In this document: positions 17,226-26,049 of the stretch, in pieces
Layout of the letters: each line of letters begins with the position of its first letter
Position numbering within the stretch: position 1 is the stretch's first letter
NCBI GenBank assembly: GCA_045616165.1
Contig: JAZLGF010000011.1
Coordinates: forward strand, 1-64,000
Reading direction: 5' to 3'
Source: RGIG5612 sp045616165
GTDB lineage: Bacteria > Bacillota > Clostridia > Lachnospirales > Lachnospiraceae
Length of the DNA: 64,000 bases
The notes under the pieces: generated by a model
The model's database searches: none
What the model was told of the DNA's origin: nothing
Seen by the model: the letters and a program-made list of their open reading frames with translations, nothing else
Made by a program: the position numbers and the translations under genes

Positions 17226-18746
17226 TTGTTAGAGATGCGCAATATCAACAAAAGGTTTGGAGCCGTTGTTGCTTTACATGATGCATCCCTTACAGTTGGA
17301 GAAGGGGAGATTCTTGCCCTTGCTGGCTCAAATGGTTCGGGAAAATCTACGATGATAAAAATTTTAGCCGGAATACTTGCGCCTAATAGCGGTGAAATTT
17401 TCTTAAATGGAGAAAAAATCACTATTAATTCTGGACTTGATTCGGCTAAATGTAATATAGCAACCGCATTTCAAGATCTTAGTCTTATACCTACGATGTC
17501 AGTTCAGGATAATATATTTTTAGGATGTGAATTAAAGACTAAAGCCGGATTTGTTGATGAAAAGAAGGAAAGAGAAGAAGTATTAAAAATTTTAGATCGA
17601 TTTCATATTGATTGCGATCCAGACGATTACGTACAAACTTTAATGCCTTCAACTCAAAGCATGCTTGAGGTTGCTAAAGCAATATATAAGAAACCAAAGA
17701 TTTTGCTTTTAGATGAGGTTACGGCTTCTTTGCATTATGACGAAATTGAAACTCTATTTAGTGTTATGAAAGAACTTAAGGCTGAAGGAGTTGCAATGAT
17801 ATATGTAACTCACAGAATGAATGAAATCTTCCAGATTTGTGACAAAATAAACATAATGAGAAGCAGCGAAACTATTACATCGGGAGATGTAAAAGATTTT
17901 ACGCTTGATGATATAGTTTATTATATGACAGGTTCTAGACCTGTTCATAATTCAAAAGTTGAAGATGATAATACAAATTCTTATGATGAGAAAGAACTTG
18001 TTTTAGATATTCAAAATATTGAGATTGAGCCAAAAGTTCACGATATTTCTCTTAAAGCTTACAAAGGAGAGATTATTGGTATTGGTGGACTAGAAGGCCA
18101 AGGACAATCAGAAGTTATTAGAGCTATTTTAGGAGCAGTTAAACCTGAGCAAGGAACTATAACTTATATGGGAAAGCAAACTAAATTTAAGCTTCCTGCT
18201 GATGGCGTTAAAGCTGGTATTGGTTTTATTTCTGGCGAAAGAAGAGTTGAAGCTATGTTCCCTATTAGAACAATTAGCGAGAATATTTTTGCTGGAAATT
18301 CTGCTAAGGGAAAATTGTTTAAGTTCTTAACAAAAAAAGAAGTTCAAAAATTTTCACAAGATGCTGTAGATAAATACAATATTAAAATTGGAAAACTTAA
18401 AGATCCAGCTAGTTCTTTATCAGGTGGTAACCAACAAAAACTTGTTGTAGCTCGTTGGATTGCATTAAAGCCAAATTTACTTTTATTAGATGATCCTACT
18501 AAGGGTGTCGATATCCATTCCCGTCAGGAGATACATGATATTTTAAGAGAATGTGCTGCTAACGGAATGACTGTTATAATTTCTGCTAGTGATACAGAAG
18601 AACTTATGAATATTTCCGAAAGAATTTATGTATTTTACGAAGGAAAAGTGTCGGCTATGTTAGCAGGAGCAGATAAGACAGAAGCTCATCTTGTATCAGC
18701 AATGATGGGAATAAAAAATGACGAAAAGGAGGAAGAAGTAAAATGA
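17226..18746 (+). CDS. Ribose-type ABC importer ATPase (two nucleotide-binding domains)
   Basis: The ~506-residue protein is an RbsA/MglA-type fused ATPase. The first half has Walker A AGSNGSGKSTM and Walker B ILLLDEVTASL; its signature region is degenerate. The second half has a degenerate Walker A (GLEGQGQSEV) but an intact signature LSGGNQQKLVVARW, as usual in this family. The TTG at 17226 is chosen as start since GGAGGT (17213-17218) is seven bases upstream; the TTG at 17211 is part of that site. Its ATGA stop overlaps the first permease gene. Confidence 0.87.
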   Translation: MLEMRNINKRFGAVVALHDASLTVGEGEILALAGSNGSGKSTMIKILAGILAPNSGEIFLNGEKITINSGLDSAKCNIATAFQDLSLIPTMSVQDNIFLGCELKTKAGFVDEKKEREEVLKILDRFHIDCDPDDYVQTLMPSTQSMLEVAKAIYKKPKILLLDEVTASLHYDEIETLFSVMKELKAEGVAMIYVTHRMNEIFQICDKINIMRSSETITSGDVKDFTLDDIVYYMTGSRPVHNSKVEDDNTNSYDEKELVLDIQNIEIEPKVHDISLKAYKGEIIGIGGLEGQGQSEVIRAILGAVKPEQGTITYMGKQTKFKLPADGVKAGIGFISGERRVEAMFPIRTISENIFAGNSAKGKLFKFLTKKEVQKFSQDAVDKYNIKIGKLKDPASSLSGGNQQKLVVARWIALKPNLLLLDDPTKGVDIHSRQEIHDILRECAANGMTVIISASDTEELMNISERIYVFYEGKVSAMLAGADKTEAHLVSAMMGIKNDEKEEEVK

Positions 18747-19831
18747 CCAAAGTAGTTAATTCCTTCAAACGTTTTCGTAGAACACCTGCTTTTACAGGTT
18801 TCATATTATTCCTTGTTGTACTTGTTTTGAATATTATTATTCAAGGTTGGTCACAGTGTTTATCTAGAGGTGTTTCTATAGACAGCATGTTGGCGTTTTT
18901 CAATCCATCATGTATAAATTCACTGTTCGTTTCTAATATGCCATTTATTATGCTTACATTAGGCCAGGCAGTTTTATTGTTGGTTGGACAGATGGATATT
19001 TCTATCGGCGTACAAATGACACTTGTTAATGTTATTTGTATTATGCTTCCTCAAGAAACTGGTTGTCCAGTTTGGTTAGGATGGATAGTAGCTATGGCAG
19101 CTGCAATCGCAATATCTGCAATCGCAGGTGTTTGCTGCGCGGTATTTAGATTACCATCGCTTTTAGCTACATATGCACTAAACTTTGTAGTTTTAGGCCT
19201 AAATGTAATAATTATGCCAAGAGCTCAAGGAAATGTTCCTCCTGAATATTGGATGCCATATCAATCAAATATTTTAGGGTTTATTCCAGTTGCAGCTTTA
19301 GTACTCGTTGCAGTACTTTTGATTTGGAGATTCTTTGCTAGAAGATCTTTTGGAAAAGATGTGTATGCAGTTGGTACAAATCAAAGAAATGCTTTTGCTG
19401 CTGGTATTAGTCCGGTAGGAACACAAATGAAAGCTTTCCTTATAAAGGGTTTATTTGTGGGTATTGCAGGTATTTGCTTAACTCTTATGTCTGCTTCAGG
19501 AAATCCTCTTCAAGGAAATGAATTCGGTATTAAATCACTTTCTGGCGCTATCATTGGTGGTATGGGCTGGGGAGGCTGGGGTTCCATCTCCTGCGGTTTA
19601 TTCGGTGGTGGATTCTTAGTTTTAATTAACAATACCGTTTATTATTTCTTCACATTGTTATCAAAACTGTTTAATGGTTTTGCAGTATCATCATACTGGC
19701 AGAATTTCGTATCAGACATCATTATCTTTGGTGGATTACTTATGACTATGTTAACAGCGAAAGAACAAAGGAAGACTTTACAACAAGGACTGAAAGCACA
19801 GTTCAAGAGAGGAGAGAAAAATGTTCAATAA
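18743..19831 (+). CDS. Ribose-type ABC importer permease
   Basis: The 362-residue RbsC-type permease (BPD_transp_2) has about nine to ten hydrophobic segments. The GQMDISIGVQM segment and the AVGTNQRNAFAAGIS loop are hallmarks of this family (the latter is the EAA-like coupling loop). It overlaps the ATPase gene by four bases and the second permease gene by eleven. Two different permease genes imply a heterodimeric channel. Confidence 0.87.
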   Translation: MTKVVNSFKRFRRTPAFTGFILFLVVLVLNIIIQGWSQCLSRGVSIDSMLAFFNPSCINSLFVSNMPFIMLTLGQAVLLLVGQMDISIGVQMTLVNVICIMLPQETGCPVWLGWIVAMAAAIAISAIAGVCCAVFRLPSLLATYALNFVVLGLNVIIMPRAQGNVPPEYWMPYQSNILGFIPVAALVLVAVLLIWRFFARRSFGKDVYAVGTNQRNAFAAGISPVGTQMKAFLIKGLFVGIAGICLTLMSASGNPLQGNEFGIKSLSGAIIGGMGWGGWGSISCGLFGGGFLVLINNTVYYFFTLLSKLFNGFAVSSYWQNFVSDIIIFGGLLMTMLTAKEQRKTLQQGLKAQFKRGEKNVQ

Positions 19832-20822
19832 AAGTACAAATTTTGAAATGAAAGTAAATAAAGATTTTTTCTCCAGAGTTAATTTATTTGTTCAAACACA
19901 TACTACGTTAATGGCTGTAGTAATTGCGGCAATATTATTTATTGCCACTATAATTATTAATCCAAAAGGTTTAAACATTGTTGCTATTGGAAATATTATT
20001 CTTATGACAATACTTTTAAGTTTACCGGCCGCTGGACAGACGCTTGTTCTTATAGGTGGAGGTATGGACTTTGGCGTTGGCGCTGTTATGAGTGCAACAG
20101 CAATTTTAACATCGTTTGGTATGAAAGGTGAAAATGGACACTTTCTTCCAATATTCCTTATTTCGATAGCAATTGGTGCTTTCGTAGGATTCTTAAATGG
20201 ATATTGCTCAATTAAGATTGGACTTCCAGCTATGATTGTTACAATGGCAATTGCGAATATTGTAACAAGATGTCAGTTTATTTTCTCGAATGGTATTATG
20301 ACTGGAGCACCTTCTCCTGGTCTTTGTGCAACTGTTACAACAAAGGTATTTGGATTTTTACCAGCTATTGCTATGTACGCAATAATAATCTGGCCATTAG
20401 TATTTTTCTTACTTAATAAATCTCGTTTTGGTAAACAATTATACTTAGTAGGAAACAATCCAACTGCAGCAAAATTAACAGGTGTTAAAGTAGATAAAAT
20501 TAGAATTCTTTCATATGTATTTTCAGGAGTTCTTGCCGCATTTGCAGGTATGCTTGGTGCCGCTTATTTGAATATAGCTCGTTGCCAATTATTTGACGAC
20601 TATGCTTATCAATCACTTATTGCAACAATTATAGGTGGTACAACATTTGCTGGTGGTGCAGGTTCATATGCAGGAAGTATTGCGGGTTCATTGGTTATGG
20701 TTCTTTTATCTAACCTTTTAACAGCACTTGGACTTCCAGACCCATTAAGAAATGTATGTAATGGCGTAATTCTTATTTTACTTCTTCTTTTATACAACAG
20801 AGGAAAATCTGTAAGACAGTAA
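19821..20822 (+). CDS. Ribose-type ABC importer permease
   Basis: The 333-residue second RbsC-type permease has GGGMDFGVGAVM and the coupling loop LVGNNPTAAKLTGVKV. It pairs with the permease at 18743. The ATG is inside the end of that gene and is preceded by AGAGGAGAG. A strong terminator closes the operon 22 bases after its stop. Confidence 0.87.
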   Translation: MFNKSTNFEMKVNKDFFSRVNLFVQTHTTLMAVVIAAILFIATIIINPKGLNIVAIGNIILMTILLSLPAAGQTLVLIGGGMDFGVGAVMSATAILTSFGMKGENGHFLPIFLISIAIGAFVGFLNGYCSIKIGLPAMIVTMAIANIVTRCQFIFSNGIMTGAPSPGLCATVTTKVFGFLPAIAMYAIIIWPLVFFLLNKSRFGKQLYLVGNNPTAAKLTGVKVDKIRILSYVFSGVLAAFAGMLGAAYLNIARCQLFDDYAYQSLIATIIGGTTFAGGAGSYAGSIAGSLVMVLLSNLLTALGLPDPLRNVCNGVILILLLLLYNRGKSVRQ

Positions 20823-20844
20823 TAAATAAAAAATATTATATATG

Positions 20845-20879
20845 CAAGGCCGGCCAATTACTGGTCGGCCTTGTTTAGT
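20845..20879 (+). terminator. Terminator of the first ABC importer operon
   Basis: An 11-bp stem with one G-T pair (20845-20855 with 20863-20873, CAAGGCCGGCC) and a 7-base loop, followed by TTTAGTT. Confidence 0.75.
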
Positions 20880-20894
20880 TAAAGGGATATAAAG

Positions 20895-22082
20895 ATGGAT
20901 AATAAAAAAAGTTTAATAAAAAAATTAACCACTCTTATTATCATTACCGGTACAATTTATGCTTGCTCTTATGTTCTAATTAGCGGTTTGCTTAATGAGA
21001 TAGTTAATGAGTTTAATTTAACGGGAGCAGCAGAAGGGTTAGCACCGTCGCTTCTTAGTTTTGGAATGATGGTAGCAGTTATAGTCTTTCCTGCGCTGCA
21101 AGGAAGAATTAGAAAGATGACAATGATCTTTATTTCAGGAATTGTTCTTGCTGTATGTGTCTTCTTTATGGGCATATCTCAGTCATGGATTATGTTTGCA
21201 ATCTTTACATGTATTATGGGATTAGCGGCAGGCGGAATCGACACATTTTCTAACGCAATAATTATTGATATGTATCCTGAAGACAGTTCTAAACCAATGG
21301 GATTATTTCATGGGTTTTATGGACTTGGAAGTTTAATTATGCCACTAGTTGTTACAGGACTTCTTACATTTACTATTTGGAGAAGCGCTTACTATATCGT
21401 TGCAATTCTTATGATTTGCGCAATGGTTTTCTATTTTATCTTCAAAAAGAAAATGGACCAGGCAGGTGGAATAGTAGAGTCACAGGAGAAAAAACTTAAA
21501 TTAAAAGATATAGGATATTATCTTAAGAATAAGAAAAATATTATTATGCTTGTAATTAGTATAACTCTTGCTATGGCCCAGATGGGTGTCACTTCATGGA
21601 TTGCTAGATATATGGCGGTGCAATACAATATGGAATCTCTAGGCGCTATTTGTATAACCCTTTATTGGATATTTGCAACTATTAATAGATTTTTAATGCC
21701 TAAGATAAAAATAAAAGGAATTAAACTTTTATTGTATGGAAGTGTTTTGTTTGCAATCTTTTTATTGATAGGTATTTTTTCAGGAAGCCCAATTGTAATG
21801 AGCATTATGGTTTCTCTTTGCGGATTAGTTAGTGGACATTTTTGCCCAGTTACTTTTATGGTTGCAGCAGAAGATTATAAAGAAGCGACTACGCTTACAA
21901 CTTCTATAAATTCACTTGCAATGAATATAGGACGAGTTCTTATCCCAATAATTATTGGTGCAGTTAAAGCCATAACAGATATGAACTTTGGAATGGTTAT
22001 GACGGTTATTGCAACAGTAATTGGAATAGCTGCATGTTTTATCTTTATGCAAATAAAAAAGAAAGATGTTAAGGAAGCCTAA
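20895..22082 (+). CDS. MFS transporter, sugar-type
   Basis: The 395-residue protein has twelve predicted membrane segments in two halves separated by a charged cytoplasmic loop near residue 190 (KKKMDQAGG to QEKKLKLKD). AAGGIDTFSNAIIIDMYPED in segment 4/5 resembles MFS carriers of the FucP/sugar group. The substrate is unknown. The last bases of the gene hold the ribosome binding site of nagA, so the two are coupled; an amino-sugar or its derivative is a reasonable guess. Confidence 0.75.
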   Translation: MDNKKSLIKKLTTLIIITGTIYACSYVLISGLLNEIVNEFNLTGAAEGLAPSLLSFGMMVAVIVFPALQGRIRKMTMIFISGIVLAVCVFFMGISQSWIMFAIFTCIMGLAAGGIDTFSNAIIIDMYPEDSSKPMGLFHGFYGLGSLIMPLVVTGLLTFTIWRSAYYIVAILMICAMVFYFIFKKKMDQAGGIVESQEKKLKLKDIGYYLKNKKNIIMLVISITLAMAQMGVTSWIARYMAVQYNMESLGAICITLYWIFATINRFLMPKIKIKGIKLLLYGSVLFAIFLLIGIFSGSPIVMSIMVSLCGLVSGHFCPVTFMVAAEDYKEATTLTTSINSLAMNIGRVLIPIIIGAVKAITDMNFGMVMTVIATVIGIAACFIFMQIKKKDVKEA

Positions 22083-22083
22083 A

Positions 22084-23211
22084 ATGGATTTTTATAACGG
22101 AAAAATATTTGATGTAAAAACGTTGGGATATATTGAAGGTGGATTTTCTATTGAAGATGGAAAATTTACTAAAGTGTGTTCATGTATAAGCGGGGGAGAA
22201 GACCTTAAAGGAAAGAAAATTATTCCTGGACTTATTGATATACATGGTCATGGAAATAGTGGATATGACTTTTCTACTTGCGACTTAGAAGGCCTTAAGA
22301 CAATGGCTAAATATTTAGCTGCTAACGGAATTACTTCTTTTGCAGCAACTAATATGACCGCGCCTTTTGATGCACTAAAAGATGCTTATCAAAACGCTTT
22401 GTATATTCATAAAAATAGAGAAGAAAATGAAGCTAGAGTTTTAGGAATAAATATGGAAGGCCCGTTCTTTTCATACAATAAAAGGGGAGCGCAAAATCCT
22501 GAATATTTAGCTAAACCTGACATTAATATTTTTAATGAACTAAATTCTTCTTGCGATGGTTTAATAAAAATAGTTTGCGTTGCTCCAGACATAGAAGGTG
22601 CACGGGATTTTATTAGTGAAGCTTCTAAGGTTTGCACAGTCAGCATTGCACATACAGAAGCGGATTACGATTTAACAATAAAAGCTTTTGAAAATGGTGC
22701 TTCGCATATGACTCATTTATTTAATGGCATGGTCGGAATTCATCATAGAAATCCAGGCCCAGTGCTTGCGGCACATGACACAAAGAAAGTTTTTGTTGAA
22801 CTTATTTGCGATGGAGTACATATTAATCCAGCTGTTATAAGGGCTGTGTTCAAACTTTTTGAAGGTAGAGTAGTTATTATTTCAGACTCTTTAGCATGTT
22901 GCGGTTTAAGTGATGGAACTTATGACATGGGCGGATTAAATGTCACACTTAAAGGACTTAAAGCAACACTTGATGATGGTACACTCGCCGGTAGCGTTAC
23001 TAATCTATATCAAATGATGAAAAACGCTATTAGCTTTGGAATAGACGAAGGCGAAGCAGTTAAGTCATGCACAATTAATCCGGCAACGCAGTTAGGATGC
23101 GCTGATAAAGTTGGTTCGATTGAGGAAGGAAAAGCAGCAGACTTTATTGTCTGTGACGACGACTTAAATATTGAAGCAGTATATATAGCAGGAAAGAAAA
23201 ATTTATATTGA
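22084..23211 (+). CDS. nagA: N-acetylglucosamine-6-phosphate deacetylase
   Basis: The ~375-residue amidohydrolase shows the metal motif DIHGHG (His about 60), NMEGPFF (metal Glu about 126), SIAHTEADY (metal His), THLFNGM (metal His), DGVHI and DSLACCG (the place of the catalytic Asp). These in this order identify NagA, which makes glucosamine-6-P and acetate. The ATG at 22084 is chosen over the in-frame ATG at 22066 because AAGGAA precedes it by seven bases. nagB is not in view. A NahK-like kinase at 1461 also hints at N-acetylhexosamine use. Confidence 0.9.
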   Translation: MDFYNGKIFDVKTLGYIEGGFSIEDGKFTKVCSCISGGEDLKGKKIIPGLIDIHGHGNSGYDFSTCDLEGLKTMAKYLAANGITSFAATNMTAPFDALKDAYQNALYIHKNREENEARVLGINMEGPFFSYNKRGAQNPEYLAKPDINIFNELNSSCDGLIKIVCVAPDIEGARDFISEASKVCTVSIAHTEADYDLTIKAFENGASHMTHLFNGMVGIHHRNPGPVLAAHDTKKVFVELICDGVHINPAVIRAVFKLFEGRVVIISDSLACCGLSDGTYDMGGLNVTLKGLKATLDDGTLAGSVTNLYQMMKNAISFGIDEGEAVKSCTINPATQLGCADKVGSIEEGKAADFIVCDDDLNIEAVYIAGKKNLY

Positions 23212-23236
23212 TTTTTTATCAAAAAAAATATATATT
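23208..23236 (+). promoter_or_regulatory. Promoter of the candidate type III toxin-antitoxin locus
   Basis: TTGATT (23208-23213, overlapping the nagA stop codon), 17 bases of A/T, TATATT (23231-23236). It predicts a transcript from about 23243 that would run through the structured region into the toxin gene. Confidence 0.5.
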
Positions 23237-23242
23237 AAAAAT

Positions 23243-23365
23243 GAAGATAGTATATGTATCTTCCTTCGTGACGATGTCGAGTGACGGTTCTGACTCGACG
23301 ATAAAATAAAAATTGACCGAGCGAAGATTTCTAAGCGGAGTTGACTTATTACCAACTCCGCTATC
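23243..23365 (+). ncRNA. Candidate antitoxin RNA (CptI/ToxI-like)
   Basis: This stretch has no ORF and is rich in inverted repeats: CTTCG (23264-23268) with CGAAG (23322-23326), GTCGAG (23276-23281) with CTCGAC (23294-23299), and a 10-bp perfect stem AGCGGAGTTG (23334-23343) with 23353-23362. The placement between a promoter and a CptN/ToxN-like gene is exactly where a type III antitoxin RNA lies in known loci. I could not find clear tandem repeats, which most such RNAs have, so the assignment rests on position and structure. The last hairpin lacks a T tract. Confidence 0.35.
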
Positions 23366-23379
23366 TACTCGAATAAACT

Positions 23380-23850
23380 ATGGAATACGATCTTGATATT
23401 TATCTATTATCACAAAAGTTCATAAATGACTATCCAATTTCAAAGTATCCAGAATTAATGAACAAGCATGGGAGACCATATAGCTGTTTGTTGATAGATA
23501 CTCACGAGGATTATTTAATTTGCGTTCCTTTCCGTTCTTCAATTAATCATAAGAATGCATTCTTTTTTAAGGGAACCAAAAGGTCAGCTAAAACAAAATC
23601 TGGTTTAGATTATTCTAAAATAGTATTAATTAAAAATACAAATTATCTTGATGATTGCAGGGCAATAGTTGATCAGGATGAATACAAAGAAACGATTACG
23701 CATTTATCAACAATTGTTATTGAAGTAAATGAATATATTGAAACATATATTAATCATGTAAAAGGAATTAAAACTCTTCATCCGAAAAAATTCGAACGAA
23801 AATATAAATATTCAACATTACAATATTTCCATGACATAATGAATGTATAA
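23380..23850 (+). CDS. CptN/ToxN-like type III toxin (endoribonuclease)
   Basis: The 156-residue basic protein resembles toxins of the ToxN/AbiQ superfamily, closest in my recollection to the CptN group from gut Lachnospiraceae. Supporting stretches are GRPYSCLLIDTHEDYLICVP, FRSSINHKNAFFFKGTKRS, KSGLDYSKIVLI, VDQDEYKETI and the C-terminal KYSTLQYFHD. ToxN proteins cut their own antitoxin RNA into repeats and cut cell RNA when free. No Shine-Dalgarno is visible before the ATG, which lies 17 bases after a hairpin; low translation is usual for such toxins. A terminator follows. If wrong, it is a small protein of unknown function. Confidence 0.6.
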   Translation: MEYDLDIYLLSQKFINDYPISKYPELMNKHGRPYSCLLIDTHEDYLICVPFRSSINHKNAFFFKGTKRSAKTKSGLDYSKIVLIKNTNYLDDCRAIVDQDEYKETITHLSTIVIEVNEYIETYINHVKGIKTLHPKKFERKYKYSTLQYFHDIMNV

Positions 23851-23872
23851 GAAAAACATTTGAATTTAGATA

Positions 23873-23920
23873 AGCAAAATCCCCGAAGCTCGGCAGAGAC
23901 TATCGGGGATTTGCTTTTTT
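23873..23920 (+). terminator. Terminator after the toxin gene
   Basis: AGCAAAATCCCCGA pairs with TCGGGGATTTGCT (one bulged A), with a 16-base loop and six T after it. It also separates the toxin from the converging leftward oxidoreductase gene. Confidence 0.85.
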
Positions 23921-23953
23921 AGTGTGATATATCAAAAAATTACTTGCTGTCAA

Positions 23954-25072
23954 TTATTTGTTAAGAATAATTTCTTTGCCTTTCTTATCAGACTCATAAA
24001 TAGCATCAAGAATTTGTGTTACTACGAAAGCTTGCTCAGGTTTAACGAGTGGCTCTTTGTTATAAAGAACTGCGTCAAGCCATTGCTTAGCTTCTAAGAT
24101 TTCAGGAGCTTCTCCTAAACCACCTTCAAAGAAAGCAACGTTACCAGCAGAGCAAATTTCTTCGTCTGTAAGAAGACCTGCATGGCCTCTATTAATTACG
24201 AGTTTGTCTTCTGGATAACTCATTCCTGAGTAAAGGTCTGCACCTGCTTTTGTTCCACAAAGAGTTGTTGATGCTTCTCTAGATTCTCGCATATTGATTG
24301 CCCAAGAAGCTTCAAGGTTGATACATGCACCGTTTTCAAATTTAATCATACCGAAAGCCGAGTCTTCAACTTCATAAGTCTTAGGATCCCATGGTCCGAA
24401 CATATTTCCTTCAACAGCTTTAGGATCGTTTCCAAGTTTATAGAAAACTTTTCCTGTAACGCTTACTGGCTTATAGTTGTTCATCATCCATAAAGTAAGG
24501 TCAAGTGCATGTGTTCCGATATCAATAAGAGGTCCGCCACCTTGTTGTGATTTGTCTGGGAATACGCCCCATGTTGGAACTGCACGACGTCTAATAGCGT
24601 GAGCTTGTCCATAATAGATTTCTCCTAATTCGCCAGCTTCAACCATCTTTCTAAGTGTGATAACTTCTGGACGGAAACGGTTTTGATAACCAAGCGTAAA
24701 TTTCTTTCCACTCTTTTTCCATGCGTCCATCATCTTCTGGGCATCTTTTGTGTTATGTGCCATTGGTTTTTCACACATAACATGTTTACCTGCTGCGAAT
24801 GCTGCGCATGTGATAGGGCAGTGTGATACGTTTGGAGTTAAAACATGAACTACATCAATAGTTTCATCTGCTAATAATTTTTTGTAATCCTTATAAACTT
24901 TTGCTCCTTCAATACCAAATTCTGCTGCTGCTTTTTCGGCACGTTCTACAACGATATCGCAAAAAGCTACCATTTCACATTTGTCGCTGAATTTTTTAAG
25001 TGTTGGCATATGTTTATTATTTGCTATGCCGCCACAACCGATAATACCTATTCTTAATTTTTTCTTTGCCAT
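23954..25072 (-). CDS. Gfo/Idh/MocA oxidoreductase, probable glycoside 3-oxidase (DgpA-like)
   Basis: The 372-residue dehydrogenase has IGCGGIANNKHMP (Rossmann), EKP (101-103) and DIGTHALDL (Asp184, His188, Asp191). Its neighbours are the two subunits of a C-glycoside deglycosidase. In the studied gut systems (Dgp from strain PUE and relatives) an oxidoreductase of this family oxidises the sugar 3''-hydroxyl so that the deglycosidase can cleave the C-C bond. By context this is therefore the likely 3''-oxidase; the family alone would not tell. It is the third gene of the leftward operon, 11 bases after the alpha subunit, with AAAGGAGAAT before the ATG. Confidence 0.85.
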   Translation of the reverse strand: MAKKKLRIGIIGCGGIANNKHMPTLKKFSDKCEMVAFCDIVVERAEKAAAEFGIEGAKVYKDYKKLLADETIDVVHVLTPNVSHCPITCAAFAAGKHVMCEKPMAHNTKDAQKMMDAWKKSGKKFTLGYQNRFRPEVITLRKMVEAGELGEIYYGQAHAIRRRAVPTWGVFPDKSQQGGGPLIDIGTHALDLTLWMMNNYKPVSVTGKVFYKLGNDPKAVEGNMFGPWDPKTYEVEDSAFGMIKFENGACINLEASWAINMRESREASTTLCGTKAGADLYSGMSYPEDKLVINRGHAGLLTDEEICSAGNVAFFEGGLGEAPEILEAKQWLDAVLYNKEPLVKPEQAFVVTQILDAIYESDKKGKEIILNK

Positions 25073-25083
25073 AATATTCTCCT

Positions 25084-26049
25084 TTAACTGTTTAATATAT
25101 TAGTGCATAATTCTACATAACGTTTAAGCTGTTCTTCTGAGTCTACTGTTTCATCGAAGTGGTGTCCTTCGTATTCACTTGAAATATAGCCTTTATATCC
25201 GCACTCTTTTATTGTTGCTAAAATTTCTTCGAATGGGATACATGGGTCATGTTTTCCATCTGGAAGATAATAGAATTTGCCGTGGATATATGGTGCTACA
25301 TCAAGTACGTCTTTAAGTTGTTCAATTCTAGCTGGTGCCGAGAATTTAGCGAACATCTCAGCTGCTGTATGTAATTCAATTTCATTAAAGTCTTTTCCTT
25401 CTAAGTCTGCTTCAGTAGCGCCGTTAGCATGCATTTGGATAATCTCATCAAGTTTATCCTGACGGCATCCAAACTCAAGTGCCTGGTCTAAATATAATTT
25501 ATGAGGCATTGTTTGGAAGATTGAAAAGTCTGGAACAAATCCAAGCCATCCTTCACCCTCGTTTTTCATAATATCGAAATATTCTTTCCACATAGGAACT
25601 TCAGGATGATGTGGATGGTGCATTTCAACTGCAAGTTTAACGCCTAAGTCTTTACAGTATGGAAGCATCTTTCTAAAGATTGCTGGTGAAATTGCCTGCT
25701 GAGTTCTAACGAGTGGGAAGCCTGCTTTCTTAGCATAAATCATATCGTTTACTGTAAAACGAATAATTTCATCTTCTGTTAAATCTCTGTCTGAACGAAT
25801 ACCCATATCGATATATGCGCTCCAGCATACTGGTTCTAACTCATAGAAAGCTAATCTTTCTTTGAACCATGTAAGCCATTCATCTGATGGGTAAGGGTAT
25901 TCAGGAACCATCATAGCGGCAACAATTTCAACACCTTTGTATCCCATGTCATGAGCTTTCTTTAAGCACTCATCAAGATCTAATTTTTCATGAATGAATT
26001 CAGTAGCAAAACTATATAAAGTAATTCCTAATTTGATATCGCCGTTCAT
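25084..26049 (-). CDS. C-glycoside deglycosidase alpha subunit (TIM barrel)
   Basis: The 321-residue xylose-isomerase-like barrel is adjacent to, and overlaps by one base, a DUF6379 beta-subunit gene, the defining pair of C-glycoside deglycosidases. Candidate Mn-binding residues are Glu142 (VEMHHPHH), Asp174 (GFVPDFSIF), His256 (IHGKFYYL) and Glu292 (SSEYEGHH). The WLGFVPDFSIFQ and HGKFYYLPDG stretches fit this branch better than ordinary sugar isomerases. The alpha/beta complex cleaves the C-C bond between a 3''-keto-glucosyl group and an aromatic aglycone by deprotonation and elimination. Substrate (flavone, isoflavone, anthrone or other) cannot be read from sequence. Confidence 0.82.
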   Translation of the reverse strand: MNGDIKLGITLYSFATEFIHEKLDLDECLKKAHDMGYKGVEIVAAMMVPEYPYPSDEWLTWFKERLAFYELEPVCWSAYIDMGIRSDRDLTEDEIIRFTVNDMIYAKKAGFPLVRTQQAISPAIFRKMLPYCKDLGVKLAVEMHHPHHPEVPMWKEYFDIMKNEGEGWLGFVPDFSIFQTMPHKLYLDQALEFGCRQDKLDEIIQMHANGATEADLEGKDFNEIELHTAAEMFAKFSAPARIEQLKDVLDVAPYIHGKFYYLPDGKHDPCIPFEEILATIKECGYKGYISSEYEGHHFDETVDSEEQLKRYVELCTNILNS

